Shown: positions 8,165 through 18,193 of the stretch, in pieces | Numbering within the stretch: position 1 is the first letter of the stretch | Layout: every line of letters starts with the position of its first letter | Source of the DNA: Betaproteobacteria bacterium | GTDB taxonomy: Bacteria; Pseudomonadota; Gammaproteobacteria; Burkholderiales; Burkholderiaceae_E | Length of the DNA: 39,228 bases | Assembly (NCBI GenBank): GCA_016868375.1 | Contig: VGHA01000024.1 | Location: 1-39,228 of the forward strand | Direction of reading: 5' to 3' | Translations under genes and position numbers: made by a program | Notes under the pieces: generated by a model | Told to the model about the DNA's origin: nothing | The model's input: the letters and a program-made list of their open reading frames with translations, nothing else | The model's database searches: none

Positions 8165-8971
8165 ATGAATCGACATCTCGTGGGCACGCTTCGCCTGATT
8201 GCGGTCTGGATGAGTCTGGTGTTGGCCGGCTGCGGCACACTCCAGGAGGTGGACGAAACCGTCGGCTGGCCGCCCGACCAACTGTACAGCGAAGCCAGGA
8301 AAGATATTGAACGACGCAACTGGGGTCAGGCTATCAAGCTGCTCGAAAAGCTTGAGGCCAGATACCCTTTTGGCCGCTGGGCCGAACAGGCGCAGTTGCA
8401 GATCGCCTACGCGCATTATCGCAATAACGAGCGGGTGCTGGCGGTTGCGGCGCTTGATCGCTTCATCAAGCTGCACCCCAACCACCCTGCGCTCGACTAT
8501 GCGCTGTACATGAAGGGCGTGGTCAATTTCAACGAACAGGAAGGGCTGTTCGCCGCGCTGGGCAAGCAGGATCTGGCCGAGCGCGATCTGCAGGCGGCGC
8601 GCGACGCCTTCGATGCGTTTCGAATCCTCATCAATCGCTTCCCGCAGAGCCAGTATGTGGCCGATGCCGAGGCGCGCATGGCTTATCTCATCGATTCCAT
8701 GGCCGCTGGCGAACTGGCCGTTGCACGCTACTACTTCCGCCGCGGCGCGTATGTGGCAGCGGCAAACCGGGCCCAGGGCGTCGTACGGCAGTTCCCCACC
8801 GCGCGGTCAACCGAGCAGGCATTGGCTATGCTCGCCGATTCCTACGACAAGCTCGGGTTGCCCGAACTACGTGACGATACCCGTCGGGTACTTGAAAAGA
8901 GCTTCCCCGACTCGGCCCGCGCAAGCGCCGCTCCGCCAGAGTCCGCGCGCTGGTGGCAGTTCTGGCGTTAG
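8165..8971 (+). CDS. bamD: Outer-membrane assembly lipoprotein BamD (ComL)
   Basis: An essential part of the BAM complex, which inserts beta-barrel proteins into the outer membrane. The 268-residue protein begins with a lipoprotein signal peptide: hydrophobic stretch at about 8-20 and lipobox LAGC with the lipidated Cys23. The mature part consists of tetratricopeptide-like helices, starting with LYSEARKDIERRNWGQAIKLLEKLEARYPFG-type residues and NEQEG near residue 122. Length fits the family (~245-270). No Shine-Dalgarno sequence precedes the ATG, and a perfect -10 box sits six bases upstream. It ends four bases from the stop of the convergent helicase gene. Confidence 0.95.
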   Translation: MNRHLVGTLRLIAVWMSLVLAGCGTLQEVDETVGWPPDQLYSEARKDIERRNWGQAIKLLEKLEARYPFGRWAEQAQLQIAYAHYRNNERVLAVAALDRFIKLHPNHPALDYALYMKGVVNFNEQEGLFAALGKQDLAERDLQAARDAFDAFRILINRFPQSQYVADAEARMAYLIDSMAAGELAVARYYFRRGAYVAAANRAQGVVRQFPTARSTEQALAMLADSYDKLGLPELRDDTRRVLEKSFPDSARASAAPPESARWWQFWR

Positions 8972-8975
8972 CAGG

Positions 8976-10988
8976 CTACGTGGCGTCGCTGACGGGCTCC
9001 GCCGGCGCGCCGCTTGGGCGATGATCGCGCGTCACCCACTGAAGCGCGTCCTCGGCCAAACGGGTCATCGGCATCGGCGGAAGGCTGGCCCGCAGGCGCT
9101 TGCCGTAGCTTCTTGATACCAGCCGATCGTCGCAGATCACCAGCAGTCCCCGGTCGCTCTCCGACCGAATCAGGCGCCCGGCGCCCTGCTTGAGGGCCAT
9201 CGCGGCTGCTGGCAGTTGAATCGCGCCAAATGGGTCGCCCCCCTGGCGACGCAATGCATCGCTGCGCGCACGAAGAACCGGATCATCGGGCGGGGTAAAC
9301 GGCAGTTTGTCGATGACGACCAGTGACAACTGCTCGCCCACCACATCCACCCCTTCCCAGAAACTGGCTGATCCAATCAGCACCGGTGCGTTTGCCTGCC
9401 TGAACCGGACAAGCAGCTCGTGGCGTGGAATCTGGCCCTGGACCAGCAGTTCGATGGGATGGTGGGGGTCGGACCGAAGGCCCTGAAGAAGGGTGGATAC
9501 CTGCTCAACCATGCGCAGACTGGTGCACAGCACAAACGCTCGGCCCCGGTTCGCGCGCAGCAGTGGCGCGATTGCGTGTGCCAGGCGTTCGGCGAATCCG
9601 GATGACGACGGGTCTGCGCAACCCGTTGGTACATAGAGCAGCGCCTGCTCGGGCGTATTGAACGGGCTGGGCCAGGTTTCGCAGCGCGCCTCCGTCAAGC
9701 CCAGCAGCGACGTGAAGTGCGAGAAGTCATCGGCCACGGCAAGGGTTGCTGATACAAACACCCAGGCGCGCGGCATGGCGTCGCGATGGCGCTGAAACAC
9801 CTGCGCGAGCGAGAGAGGCGTCGCGTGAAGCGCAATGCCCGACGTGCCTGCCTCGGCCCACAGCACGGACTCGCTGGCGGACTGGTCACCATGCCCCGTG
9901 AGGGTATCGATCCAGTCACCTAGCAGACGCTCGAGCTCGATGGCACGCGCCGCGAGCCGCCCCAGCTCGGGGCCCCGCTCGGCCGACCTCTGCAGCGGCT
10001 CGCGTAGCGCACGAACCGCTTCGATCACCAGCACGGTGGCCTCGCTGAACCCAGAATTCGCCGCCAGCCGATCCCGATCAAGTCGACCGTTGCCCGCCAC
10101 CGCAAGCCGCCACTCCCGAATCTGCTGCTCAAGTCGGCGGCTGAGCAGTATCCAGTCGGCGGCGTCAGACGCTGTGGCGAGTCCCTCGCGCATCGCGTCG
10201 CGCGTGAGATCGATCAGCTGACGACTCGATACCGATCGACCAAAAAACTGATTCGCGACTTCGGGAAGCTGATGCGCCTCATCGAAGATGATGGCCTGTG
10301 CGGTAGGTAGCAGGTCAGCGACCCCTTCATCGCGCAAAGCCAGGTCCGCACAAAGCAGGTGATGATTGACCACCACGAGATCCGCCTCCAGCGCGGCCTG
10401 CCGGGCCTTGAAGACAAAGCACTCGCGGATATCCGGGCAATCCTGCCCCAGACAGTTCTCGCGCGTTGACGTGGCCTTGGCCCACGCGGGAGCATCCTCG
10501 GCAATGCCCGGCGCCTCGCTTCGGTCACCGGTCATCGAGATCGCAGCAAAGCGGTCGATGCGATGCAATACCGCGATATCCTCGCGCCGCTCAAAGCGCC
10601 CCTCCTCGAGGTTTCGCCTGAGGTGATAGCGGCACACATAGTTTGAGCGGCCCTTCAGCAGCGCGACTCGGGTGCCCAGCTGCAATGCCTCGCGAACCCT
10701 CGGCAGATCCCGATGAAACAATTGGTCCTGAAGCGTTCGGGTGCCGGTACTGATCAGCACCATCCCGCCCGACAGCAGCGCAGGCACCAGATAGCCGAAA
10801 GTTTTTCCGATTCCAGTGCCCGCTTCAGCAACCAGCGTGGACTGAGCCGCGATGGCCTCGCCCACCGCCTGGGCGAACGCTATCTGCGACTCGCGCCGCC
10901 GGTAGCCGGGCTGCGAGCGGGCGATCTCGCCACCGGATCCAAACGCCCCCGAGATTCGATCGAAAAAGACCTCGCGACGGTCGCCCAC
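8976..10988 (-). CDS. yoaA: DinG/YoaA-family ATP-dependent DNA helicase
   Basis: An XPD-like superfamily 2 helicase with an iron-sulfur cluster, acting 5' to 3' in DNA repair. The protein has 670 residues. Walker A is EAGTGIGKT (55-63), and the four cluster cysteines are Cys119, Cys179, Cys184 and Cys190. DEAH is at 236-239, followed by QLPEVA. Late motifs include GSASFWEGVDV and QGAGRLIR. The spacing LGQDCP plus VVVNHHLL and the length of ~640-670 are nearer YoaA than DinG (716 residues in E. coli). The GTG start follows the stop of the YdcH-like gene with one base between, so the two are probably co-transcribed from the promoter at 11232-11260. The symbol reflects the closest E. coli homologue by memory. 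Confidence 0.9.
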   Translation of the reverse strand: MGDRREVFFDRISGAFGSGGEIARSQPGYRRRESQIAFAQAVGEAIAAQSTLVAEAGTGIGKTFGYLVPALLSGGMVLISTGTRTLQDQLFHRDLPRVREALQLGTRVALLKGRSNYVCRYHLRRNLEEGRFERREDIAVLHRIDRFAAISMTGDRSEAPGIAEDAPAWAKATSTRENCLGQDCPDIRECFVFKARQAALEADLVVVNHHLLCADLALRDEGVADLLPTAQAIIFDEAHQLPEVANQFFGRSVSSRQLIDLTRDAMREGLATASDAADWILLSRRLEQQIREWRLAVAGNGRLDRDRLAANSGFSEATVLVIEAVRALREPLQRSAERGPELGRLAARAIELERLLGDWIDTLTGHGDQSASESVLWAEAGTSGIALHATPLSLAQVFQRHRDAMPRAWVFVSATLAVADDFSHFTSLLGLTEARCETWPSPFNTPEQALLYVPTGCADPSSSGFAERLAHAIAPLLRANRGRAFVLCTSLRMVEQVSTLLQGLRSDPHHPIELLVQGQIPRHELLVRFRQANAPVLIGSASFWEGVDVVGEQLSLVVIDKLPFTPPDDPVLRARSDALRRQGGDPFGAIQLPAAAMALKQGAGRLIRSESDRGLLVICDDRLVSRSYGKRLRASLPPMPMTRLAEDALQWVTRDHRPSGAPAEPVSDAT

Positions 10989-10989
10989 G

Positions 10990-11199
10990 TCAGGCAGGAA
11001 CGTCAGGAACCAGCCGCATCTGCAGCAGCGCGATGGTGTCGCGGATCTGCAGCCGGCGCTTCTTCAGACGCCTCAGCTGGAGCTCATCCAGCGTACCCTG
11101 CGGGCCGACGGAATCAATCATTGCATCAAGCCCCTGGTGCTCAAGCTGCAATTCGATGATTCGCCTGCGTAAGGTCTCGATGTCGTCGAGGTCATTCAT
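10990..11199 (-). CDS. YdcH/DUF465-family small helical protein
   Basis: A 69-residue protein made of two charged amphipathic helices that probably form an antiparallel coiled coil. The conserved run RRRIIELQLEHQGLDAMID and then DELQLRRLKKRRLQIRD are the hallmarks of DUF465. The function of this family is unknown. It is the first gene of a two-gene unit with the YoaA-like helicase, one base apart. A good minus-strand promoter lies about 30 bases upstream, and no clear Shine-Dalgarno sequence is seen. Confidence 0.88.
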   Translation of the reverse strand: MNDLDDIETLRRRIIELQLEHQGLDAMIDSVGPQGTLDELQLRRLKKRRLQIRDTIALLQMRLVPDVPA

Positions 11200-11231
11200 T
11201 GAGGGAAATTTTTACGCGAATGTCGGGCTCG

Positions 11232-11260
11232 ATGATACTTCTGCGCTCCGTCGCCGACAA
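11232..11260 (-). promoter_or_regulatory. Sigma70-type promoter for the ydcH-like gene and yoaA
   Basis: On the minus strand TTGTCG (11260-11255) and TATCAT (11237-11232) are exactly 17 bases apart, with four and five matches to consensus. The predicted start is near 11225, about 26 bases before the ATG at 11199. It lies in the 77-base gap after viaA, so this pair may be independent of the long 2-oxoglutarate dehydrogenase transcript. Confidence 0.55.
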
Positions 11261-11276
11261 TGAAAGTCTGATGACA

Positions 11277-12833
11277 TCAGGCGCCTGAACTGTTTTGCCC
11301 GACCGGGGGTGCGCGCATCGATGCCGCTGGAAAAAACAGCCGGGTGAGCGCACTGTCATGCACTGGCGACGCGCCGCTGGACGGCTGATCGCCAAACCGG
11401 CGCCAGTCCGACACCCAATAGATGTGGTCGCATAGCTCACGCAGGCCAAGCGTCTCGCGGTCACCGATCAGGATGCCCTGTGTGCGAAGCCCCTGATTCG
11501 CGTGCGCATCGCGAAGCCGACCCAACACCTGCGCCGTCACACCGAACTCGCCGTCCGACGCAATGAGAAGATCCGCATCGCGCCATGCTTCGCGCTGCAG
11601 GTCGGCAAGCGCTGATTCAATCGGCTCCGCGATGTCGGTGCCGCCATGGAAACTGTTGCCAAGCATGCGGGCAAGTGCGATCAACCCATCCGCGTCCGCA
11701 CCCATCGACACCCTGTGTACCTGACCGGGCCCGCTGAACGCGTAGACCAGACAGCCCCGCCGTTGCCGGCCTGCGCTGCGCATTGCCTCGAGCACCACCG
11801 CCTTCGCCACGCGCTCGGCAGCACCGGTCATCGATGAGGAGGTATCCAGGCAGACAATGATCGGGCCCTGCTGCAGCCGCGGCTGCTCGAGGTGATGCGT
11901 ACGATCCTCCTCGACTGCCAGCGGCGTCCGCAGCCGAATGCGCTCAAGGTCGCGCACCGACAGCGCAAGCAGCGTTCCCTCCGACAGGCGGGCGGAAAAA
12001 AGACGCTTGAGGCGGCGGACGCGCGTCCCATCGCTTTGCTGGCGACGCGACAGCATCCATTCCGAAGACAGAACACGTTCAAGCGCGGCCGACCGGCAGA
12101 TTCCGTCTGGCTCGCCGGACTCGCGAAACAGCGGTTGAATCTGCCAGCGCGTGTGATCGACCTTCTGCCGCGCCTGCGCGCGAGGGCTGCGCATGGCCCT
12201 GACCTCATGCTCACAGTCGGCCACCTGTCGCCGCCCCAGCGATCGGATCAGGGACGACAGACCCGGCAACTCGCGAAGACTTGCGTGGGCTGCAAGCACC
12301 TGTTGCCACCCCTCACTGCGCAACACGCCACGCGCTTCGCTCCATCGCGCCAGGCTCGCAACGCCGTCGAGCGACTCGAAGACCTTCAGCACCGCTTCAA
12401 GATCTGCCCGCTCGATTTCCCACTGCTCGGCAAACGCAGCCACCAGCGCGGCGATTGCCTTGTCCACCCCGCCCTGCGCAGCGAGTCTTGCCAGTGAGTC
12501 CAGATGCCATAAAAAGCTTCGGAGCAGCTGAATGCCCCACTCGGGCTGACCAGCGACCAGCGTTGCCAGCCCCATCCGGTCAATGACCCGCCCGAAGGCC
12601 TGGCTGACCGCATGGCCTGGCCAGCGCTCGCAATTGATATCCCCCGCAAAAGGGTTGGCCGCACGGTTGAACGCCTGAACCGCGTGATGCAGCCATGCGA
12701 GCCGGTCATACAAAGCGCCGTGTGAGTTGATCAGGGCCGGCAGCCACAGCGCGCGATCCAGCCCGGCCAGCCAATCGAAATCGCGTTCAATCGAGACTGT
12801 GTCAAAGCGATCAAGCGGGGCGATGGCGGTCAT
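11277..12833 (-). CDS. viaA: VWA-domain protein ViaA, partner of RavA
   Basis: A 518-residue protein. The N-terminal ~300 residues are helical, as in ViaA. The C-terminal part is a von Willebrand factor A domain with a complete MIDAS: DTSSS at 330-334, Thr399 in GGTD, and Asp427 in SDGEF. In E. coli ViaA stimulates the RavA ATPase; the pair has been linked to respiratory complexes and aminoglycoside sensitivity. Its ATG overlaps the ravA stop (ATGA), supporting a stoichiometric partnership. It is the last gene of the run that starts with odhA. CoxE-type VWA proteins are the main alternative; pairing with a RavA-like ATPase favours ViaA. Confidence 0.85.
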   Translation of the reverse strand: MTAIAPLDRFDTVSIERDFDWLAGLDRALWLPALINSHGALYDRLAWLHHAVQAFNRAANPFAGDINCERWPGHAVSQAFGRVIDRMGLATLVAGQPEWGIQLLRSFLWHLDSLARLAAQGGVDKAIAALVAAFAEQWEIERADLEAVLKVFESLDGVASLARWSEARGVLRSEGWQQVLAAHASLRELPGLSSLIRSLGRRQVADCEHEVRAMRSPRAQARQKVDHTRWQIQPLFRESGEPDGICRSAALERVLSSEWMLSRRQQSDGTRVRRLKRLFSARLSEGTLLALSVRDLERIRLRTPLAVEEDRTHHLEQPRLQQGPIIVCLDTSSSMTGAAERVAKAVVLEAMRSAGRQRRGCLVYAFSGPGQVHRVSMGADADGLIALARMLGNSFHGGTDIAEPIESALADLQREAWRDADLLIASDGEFGVTAQVLGRLRDAHANQGLRTQGILIGDRETLGLRELCDHIYWVSDWRRFGDQPSSGASPVHDSALTRLFFPAASMRAPPVGQNSSGA

Positions 12834-14233
12834 GGCATGTCGGGCACAGCCACGGGATCGGGCCGCCGTCCCTCATCAGACTCTGCCAGCGGCAACGCCT
12901 CAAACCCAGCCCGGGCCGCCACCAACCGCTCTCTGGCACGACGCACGGCTTCAACCGATTGCGCAAATGTCTCAAGCGCCCGCATTACCAGACTGGGCTC
13001 GATCCAAAGCGATTGGGACAGACGAGCCTGCAGCCTTTCTGCGTGAGCAGTCGCGTCGGCAAGCCAGTGATCCACGCGATCAATCACCTCTGATATCTGG
13101 GCCACCCGCGCGGCAATATGGGCAGGACTGTATCGGCGCGCTCGGCTGAACGCAGACAGTCGAGGCGCACCGTCCGATAGCGCGGTCGAGTCCGCGCCAG
13201 CCAGGCGACGCGCCATGGCAAGCTTGCCCGAGTCATCGAAAGCAAGCTCTCCTGCGGACTGCTCGACTTCAAGCTGCTGCGAAAACGCATCCGCAGTTTG
13301 CTCGAGCCATATCGGATCCAGCGCCTGATCGGCACCCAGCCACGCAAGCAGCCAGGCTTCAAAACCTTTGACCTGCGCTGTGGTGGCTGGCAACAACCAG
13401 CGTAATACGGCCAGATGTTCCAGACCCACTTCGGGGGCATCGTCCAACCAGGCCGCTGCTCTCAGCACGCGTGCCGCACGAACCCAGCGGCGATCCGAGA
13501 TCGTGAGCCCCGTTTCAAGAAGCGACTCGCGCAATGCGACGAACGCTTCGATCACAACCCCACCAAGGCCGATATCGGCCGCGCCGATGTCGGTTGCGCG
13601 AACATCGGCGGGATCAAGCCGCCAGGGCGGCTCTCCAACGGGCTGATGCGACTGAACCAGCAACGCCTGAAACGATGCGTCGGTCACCGGTAGAACGTCG
13701 CACCGAAACAGGAAGCGATCCTGAAACGCAAGCATTGCCTCGTCATCGGGGAGTTCGTTGCTGGCCGCTACGAGACAGGCCAGCGGCACAGGGATTCGCT
13801 TTGCCCCCTGATCAAACACCCGCTCATTCAGTATCGCAAGCAGCGCATTCAGAATCGCCGAGTTGGCCTTGAACACCTCGTCGAGAAACGCCACGTCGGC
13901 GGCAGGCAGGTAGCCGTCAATCTCGCGCTCATACCGGCCATGATCGAGCGCCTCAAGCGACAGCGGTCCGAAGAGCTCTTCGGGAACGGTAAACCTGGTG
14001 AGCAGACGCTCGAACCATCGCCCACCCACAAGACCGTGAAGCCGGCGCGCGAGCGCGCTTTTCGCCGTACCCGGCGGACCGATCAGCAGCACATGCTCGC
14101 CGCTTAGCAGCGCCAGCAGCAGCGCGCGGGCCTGATCTTCCCGCTCAAGCAACCCCTGCGACAGCCAACGGATCGTTTCGCGCAGCGTGTGGCGCGAGAG
14201 CGATTTGCCAGCTCGGTCGTCGCGACTGACCAT
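12830..14233 (-). CDS. ravA: MoxR-family AAA+ ATPase RavA
   Basis: A 467-residue AAA+ protein. Walker A is GPPGTAKS (52-59), Walker B VAFLDE (114-119), and sensor 1 AASNE (156-160). The stretch FKANSAILNALLAILNER after Walker B is typical of MoxR ATPases. The C-terminal ~200 residues are helical and less conserved, consistent with the RavA discoidal/LARA region. It is predicted to form a hexamer that remodels partner proteins together with ViaA. It starts 12 bases after zapE and overlaps viaA by ATGA. E. coli RavA has 498 residues, so length is close. Confidence 0.87.
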   Translation of the reverse strand: MVSRDDRAGKSLSRHTLRETIRWLSQGLLEREDQARALLLALLSGEHVLLIGPPGTAKSALARRLHGLVGGRWFERLLTRFTVPEELFGPLSLEALDHGRYEREIDGYLPAADVAFLDEVFKANSAILNALLAILNERVFDQGAKRIPVPLACLVAASNELPDDEAMLAFQDRFLFRCDVLPVTDASFQALLVQSHQPVGEPPWRLDPADVRATDIGAADIGLGGVVIEAFVALRESLLETGLTISDRRWVRAARVLRAAAWLDDAPEVGLEHLAVLRWLLPATTAQVKGFEAWLLAWLGADQALDPIWLEQTADAFSQQLEVEQSAGELAFDDSGKLAMARRLAGADSTALSDGAPRLSAFSRARRYSPAHIAARVAQISEVIDRVDHWLADATAHAERLQARLSQSLWIEPSLVMRALETFAQSVEAVRRARERLVAARAGFEALPLAESDEGRRPDPVAVPDMP

Positions 14234-14245
14234 GGCAGATTCGCT

Positions 14246-15391
14246 TTACGCGAGCGCCGTGGTCACCCCGCGACGCGGCGCTTCGAGGTACTCGCGGCTC
14301 TGCATCTCGGCGATTCGGCTGACCGTACGGTGGAATTCGCCCGCCATGGTTCCTTGCGTGTAAAGCGCCTCGGGCGGACACTCGGCGGACAGGATCAGTT
14401 TCACCTTCTGATCATAAAGCACGTCCACCAGCCACACGAATCGCCTGGCCTCCGAGGCCATCGCCGGCGTCATCCGCGGCACGTCAGACAGCACAACGGT
14501 ATGAAAGCGGGTGGCAAGCTCCAGATAATCGTTCTGCGACCGCGGCCCGCCACAGAGCCTCGCAAAATCAAACCACACCACGCCACCTGCCCGACGAAGC
14601 GCGCGGACCTCGCGGTTTTCGATGTTGAGAACGGGCGACTCGTCAGCTGTCTCAGCCAGCGATTCGAAAGCCACGGTCAGCGCCTTCAATGCGCGCTCGC
14701 CCAGCGGCGTGTGGTAGGCCTCGATCCGCGATAGCGACAGCCTGCGATAGTCCTGCCCTGCGTCCAGCCGCAGACAATCAACGTTCTGATGAATCAGCGC
14801 GATCGCGGGCAGAATACGATCTCGATGCAGGCCGTCTGGATACAGATCGTCGGGCCGGTAGTTTGATGTCATGACGAAACAGACGCCCTGTGCGAACAGT
14901 CCGCGCAGGAGGCGCTCAAGAATCATCGCATCCGCAATGTCGGACACGTGGAACTCGTCGAAGCAGATGACTCGGTGACGCTGGGCGACACGCCTGGCGA
15001 GCTCATCGAGGGGATCTGCACGGCGCTTCAACGATTCAAGCTCGCGGTGCACGGCCCGCATGAACTCGTGGAAGTGCAGCCGGGTTTTTCGAACAGGCCC
15101 GACCGCACCATAAAAGCAGTCCATGACGAAGCTCTTGCCGCGGCCAACGCCACCCCACAGCCAGACGCCCCGGACTGAACGGGGGGCGCGACCCAGCATC
15201 CGACCAAGCATCCGACCAAGCAGCCCCGCTGGTCGATCGCCCGCCGCCGCCAGCTCGCCTGCGAGCTGCTGCAGGCGGGCGACTGCCGCACGCTGAGCGG
15301 GATCGTCGGTAAAGCCGCGTGCCGCCAGCGCGCGCTCATACGCCTCGACGATCACAGAGCCGGACATCGTTGCAGACAGTGCAGCGGTCAC
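14246..15391 (-). CDS. zapE: ZapE/AFG1-family cell-division ATPase
   Basis: A 381-residue P-loop ATPase. Walker A is GGVGRGKS (80-87), Walker B VICFDEF (141-147), followed by [13 protein letters not shown] serves as a sensor. In E. coli ZapE binds FtsZ at the division site; the mitochondrial homologue Afg1 helps turnover of respiratory subunits. The GTG start overlaps the lpdA stop (GTGA) as in several other pairs in this window. An ATG eight codons in (15367) is an alternative. Residues 57-69 contain a duplicated LGRM unit. A zapE gene close to 2-oxoglutarate dehydrogenase genes is, as I recall, common in Burkholderiales. Confidence 0.9.
   Translation of the reverse strand: MTAALSATMSGSVIVEAYERALAARGFTDDPAQRAAVARLQQLAGELAAAGDRPAGLLGRMLGRMLGRAPRSVRGVWLWGGVGRGKSFVMDCFYGAVGPVRKTRLHFHEFMRAVHRELESLKRRADPLDELARRVAQRHRVICFDEFHVSDIADAMILERLLRGLFAQGVCFVMTSNYRPDDLYPDGLHRDRILPAIALIHQNVDCLRLDAGQDYRRLSLSRIEAYHTPLGERALKALTVAFESLAETADESPVLNIENREVRALRRAGGVVWFDFARLCGGPRSQNDYLELATRFHTVVLSDVPRMTPAMASEARRFVWLVDVLYDQKVKLILSAECPPEALYTQGTMAGEFHRTVSRIAEMQSREYLEAPRRGVTTALA
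15195..15222. repeat. 12-bp tandem repeat inside zapE
   Basis: The unit AGCATCCGACCA occurs twice in a row (15195-15206, 15207-15218), followed by a partial third copy (AGCA). On the minus strand it encodes LGRM twice and then LGRA. Being a multiple of three, gain or loss of a unit would keep the frame. Confidence 0.85.
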
Positions 15392-16821
15392 CCGTTCAGC
15401 GCGCGATTATCGGTGGCGGCAAGCGCGGCCTCGCGCATCACCTCCGAGAGCGATGGATGCGGATGGCAGATCCGGCCGATATCTTCCGCCGAGGCCTTGA
15501 ACTCCATGGCGAGAACCGCTTCGGCAATCAGATCGGAGGCATTGGAGGCCACGATATGCACGCCCAGCACCTCGTCGGTTTTGGCGCAGGCGAGCACGCG
15601 CACAAAACCCGCCGATGCGCCTGTGCCCAGCGCGCGTCCGTTGGCGGCAAACGGGAACTGGCCACTCTTGAATTCGCGACCGGCGGCCTTGAGCTGCTGT
15701 TCAGTCTGCCCCACCCAGGCAATTTCGGGCGAGGTGTAGATGACCCAGGGAATGCAGTTGTAATCGATATGCGGCTTTTGACCGGCAATGAGTTCGGCAA
15801 CCAATACGCCCTCATCTTCGGCTTTGTGGGCAAGCATTGGCCCACGCACCACATCGCCAATCGCCCAGATTCCCGGCACCGCAGTGCGGCACGCGTCATC
15901 AACGGGAATGAATCCCCGCGCATCAGTGGCCAGACCCACGCTATCCAGCCCGAGCGCTTCGGTGTTGGGAACCCGGCCTACGGAGACAATCAAACGGTCG
16001 CACTTCAGGGTCTGAGCCTGCCCCGACGAATCCGTCCAGGCAATGCTGACACCAGCGCCCTCGCGTTTGACCTCGCCAATTTTCGCGCCGAGATGAATCG
16101 CGAGCCCCTGCTTGGTGAACTGCTTCCAGGCCTCCTTGCGAACGGCCTCGTCGGCTGCGGCCAGGAACTCGGGTAACGCCTCGAGAATCGTGACCTGGCT
16201 GCCGAGCCGGCGCCAGACCGACCCAAGTTCCAGCCCAATCACGCCCGCGCCAATGACGCCGAGGCGTGCAGGCACGTCGCCCAACGCAAGCGCACCCTCG
16301 TTGTCACAGATCACCTGGTTGTCGACTGAAATGGACGGCAGATGGCGTGCCTTGGAGCCTGTAGCCAGGATGACCTGCGACGCGTCACAGGAGATCGGCT
16401 CGCCCTCGCCGCTTACCTCGACGATAAAGCGGCCGTCTCTTGAGCCGGCCAGCCGGCCATGTCCTTTGAGCCAGGTGATCTTGTTCTTTCTGAACAGGAA
16501 CTCAATGCCCTTAGTCATCTTCGAGACGATGCCATCCTTGCGCGCCATCATCTTGCCGATGTCGACGCTGGCGCCCTTCACGACAATGCCGTGATCGGCC
16601 GCATCGTGCTGCATCGACTCAACCATCTCGGACGATGCGAGCAACGCCTTCGACGGAATACAGCCCACATTTAGGCAGGTGCCGCCCAGAGCCAGTTCGC
16701 CGCGCGGGTTACGCCACTGTTCAACGCAGCCCACCTTCATGCCAAGCTGTGCGGCACGAATCGCAGCAATGTAGCCGCCCGGCCCGGCGCCAATGACGAT
16801 CAGATCAAAAGTCTGTGACAT
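15388..16821 (-). CDS. lpdA: Dihydrolipoyl dehydrogenase (E3)
   Basis: A flavoprotein that reoxidises dihydrolipoyl groups of the 2-oxoglutarate dehydrogenase complex with NAD+. The 477-residue protein has the FAD loop GAGPGG (11-16), the redox pair in GGTCLNVGC (Cys49, Cys54), the NAD-binding [10 protein letters not shown] in the middle, and ATGD-type GDV near the end of the FAD domain. The C-terminal HPHPSLSE supplies the catalytic His-Glu pair of the partner subunit. It lies 15 bases after odhB, so it is probably the dedicated E3 of this complex. It has no N-terminal lipoyl domain. Confidence 0.95.
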   Translation of the reverse strand: MSQTFDLIVIGAGPGGYIAAIRAAQLGMKVGCVEQWRNPRGELALGGTCLNVGCIPSKALLASSEMVESMQHDAADHGIVVKGASVDIGKMMARKDGIVSKMTKGIEFLFRKNKITWLKGHGRLAGSRDGRFIVEVSGEGEPISCDASQVILATGSKARHLPSISVDNQVICDNEGALALGDVPARLGVIGAGVIGLELGSVWRRLGSQVTILEALPEFLAAADEAVRKEAWKQFTKQGLAIHLGAKIGEVKREGAGVSIAWTDSSGQAQTLKCDRLIVSVGRVPNTEALGLDSVGLATDARGFIPVDDACRTAVPGIWAIGDVVRGPMLAHKAEDEGVLVAELIAGQKPHIDYNCIPWVIYTSPEIAWVGQTEQQLKAAGREFKSGQFPFAANGRALGTGASAGFVRVLACAKTDEVLGVHIVASNASDLIAEAVLAMEFKASAEDIGRICHPHPSLSEVMREAALAATDNRALNG

Positions 16822-16836
16822 GGTGATTCCCGTCGA

Positions 16837-18099
16837 TCAGATATCGAGCAGCAGACGTGACGGATCTTCCAGCACGTCCTTGATTGCCACCAGGAACAGC
16901 ACCGCCTCGCGACCGTCAATAATTCTATGGTCGTAAGACATGGCGAGATAGTTCATCGGGCGAATCACGATCTGACCGTTTTCCACCACCGCGCGATCCT
17001 TGGTGGCATGCACGCCAAGAATGGCTGACTGCGGCGGATTGATGATGGGCGTTGACAGCATCGACCCGAACACGCCGCCGTTACTGATCGAGAACGTCCC
17101 GCCCGCCAGCTCTTCGATACCAAGCTTGCCGTCCTGCGCCCGCTTGCCAAAGTCTGCGATGGCCTTTTCGGTCTGCGCGAAGCTCAGCTGGTCGGCGTCG
17201 CGAAGCACCGGTACCACCAGGCCCCGCGGCGACCCAACCGCAACCCCGATATCGAAGAAGCCGTGGTACACGATGTCGGACCCATCGATCGAGGCATTCA
17301 CGATCGGGTATTTCTTCAGCGCGTGAACCGCCGCCTTCACAAAGAAGGACATGAAGCCCAGCCGAACGCCATGATCCTTCTCGAACCGGTCCTGGTACTT
17401 CTTGCGAAGATCCATCACCGGCTGCATGTTCACTTCGTTGAAGGTTGTCAGAATCGCATTGGTGGCCTGCGATTGCAGCAGCCGCTCAGCCACCCGCTGG
17501 CGCAGCCGCGACATCGGTACCCGCTGCTCGGGCCGGCCTTCAGTAAGGTGCGACAGATCCACCGGTGCCTTCACCATCGGCAATCCACCGCTGGGCACGC
17601 CTGTTGGGATGGCCGGGCCCGGCGAAGGCGCGGCAGCCTGCGCAGCCACCGCCCCCATCACATCGCCCTTGGTGATCCGACCATCGCGACCGGAGCCCGC
17701 CACCTGCGCAGCAGACAGGCCGGTCTCGGCCATCATCTTGGCCGCGGCAGGCATCGCAACACCCGCCTTCGCCTGGGACGCAGCCGGCGCGGCAACCGCC
17801 GCGGCCGCTGGAGCGGCTGCGGGTGCGGCCACCGGTGCCGCTGCGGCGCCTGCAGCGGCTTCGGTATCAATGGTGGCAATCACTTCGCCCGACACCACAG
17901 TGGCGCCGTCGGCCTTCTGCACCGACACCAGCACCCCGGCTGACGGGGCGGGCAGTTCGAGAACCACCTTGTCGGTTTCAATGTCGATCAGGTTTTCGTC
18001 GCGGGCCACCGCGTCACCCGGCTTCTTGTGCCACTGCAGCAGGGTTGCCTCGGCAACCGATTCGGACAGCTGCGGAACTTTGACTTCAATCAGAGCCAT
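16837..18099 (-). CDS. odhB: Dihydrolipoyllysine succinyltransferase (E2 of 2-oxoglutarate dehydrogenase)
   Basis: The core of the 2-oxoglutarate dehydrogenase complex; it transfers the succinyl group to CoA. The 420-residue protein has one lipoyl domain (lipoylated Lys44 in ETDKVVLEL) and an Ala/Pro-rich linker at about 82-115. A peripheral-subunit-binding domain follows ([26 protein letters not shown] region), then the catalytic domain ending with [10 protein letters not shown], whose His and Asp are catalytic. The frame is open 44 codons further upstream, but the ATG at 18099 follows a Shine-Dalgarno GGAGA at good distance and starts exactly at the lipoyl domain. The odhA stop lies 94 bases upstream. 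Confidence 0.95.
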   Translation of the reverse strand: MALIEVKVPQLSESVAEATLLQWHKKPGDAVARDENLIDIETDKVVLELPAPSAGVLVSVQKADGATVVSGEVIATIDTEAAAGAAAAPVAAPAAAPAAAAVAAPAASQAKAGVAMPAAAKMMAETGLSAAQVAGSGRDGRITKGDVMGAVAAQAAAPSPGPAIPTGVPSGGLPMVKAPVDLSHLTEGRPEQRVPMSRLRQRVAERLLQSQATNAILTTFNEVNMQPVMDLRKKYQDRFEKDHGVRLGFMSFFVKAAVHALKKYPIVNASIDGSDIVYHGFFDIGVAVGSPRGLVVPVLRDADQLSFAQTEKAIADFGKRAQDGKLGIEELAGGTFSISNGGVFGSMLSTPIINPPQSAILGVHATKDRAVVENGQIVIRPMNYLAMSYDHRIIDGREAVLFLVAIKDVLEDPSRLLLDI

Positions 18100-18193
18100 C
18101 GGAAATCTCCGGTATCTGTGTTTGTATTGGAATTCATGTGTGCGCGCGCGTGGGCCACGCCGAAGGACGTGGCCCGTGCACGGAATGAACGCT

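Noticed and set aside
8117..8485. N-terminal extension of rluD
   Set aside because: It would overlap bamD and its promoter, and the residues do not resemble the family; homology begins after the ATG at 8116.
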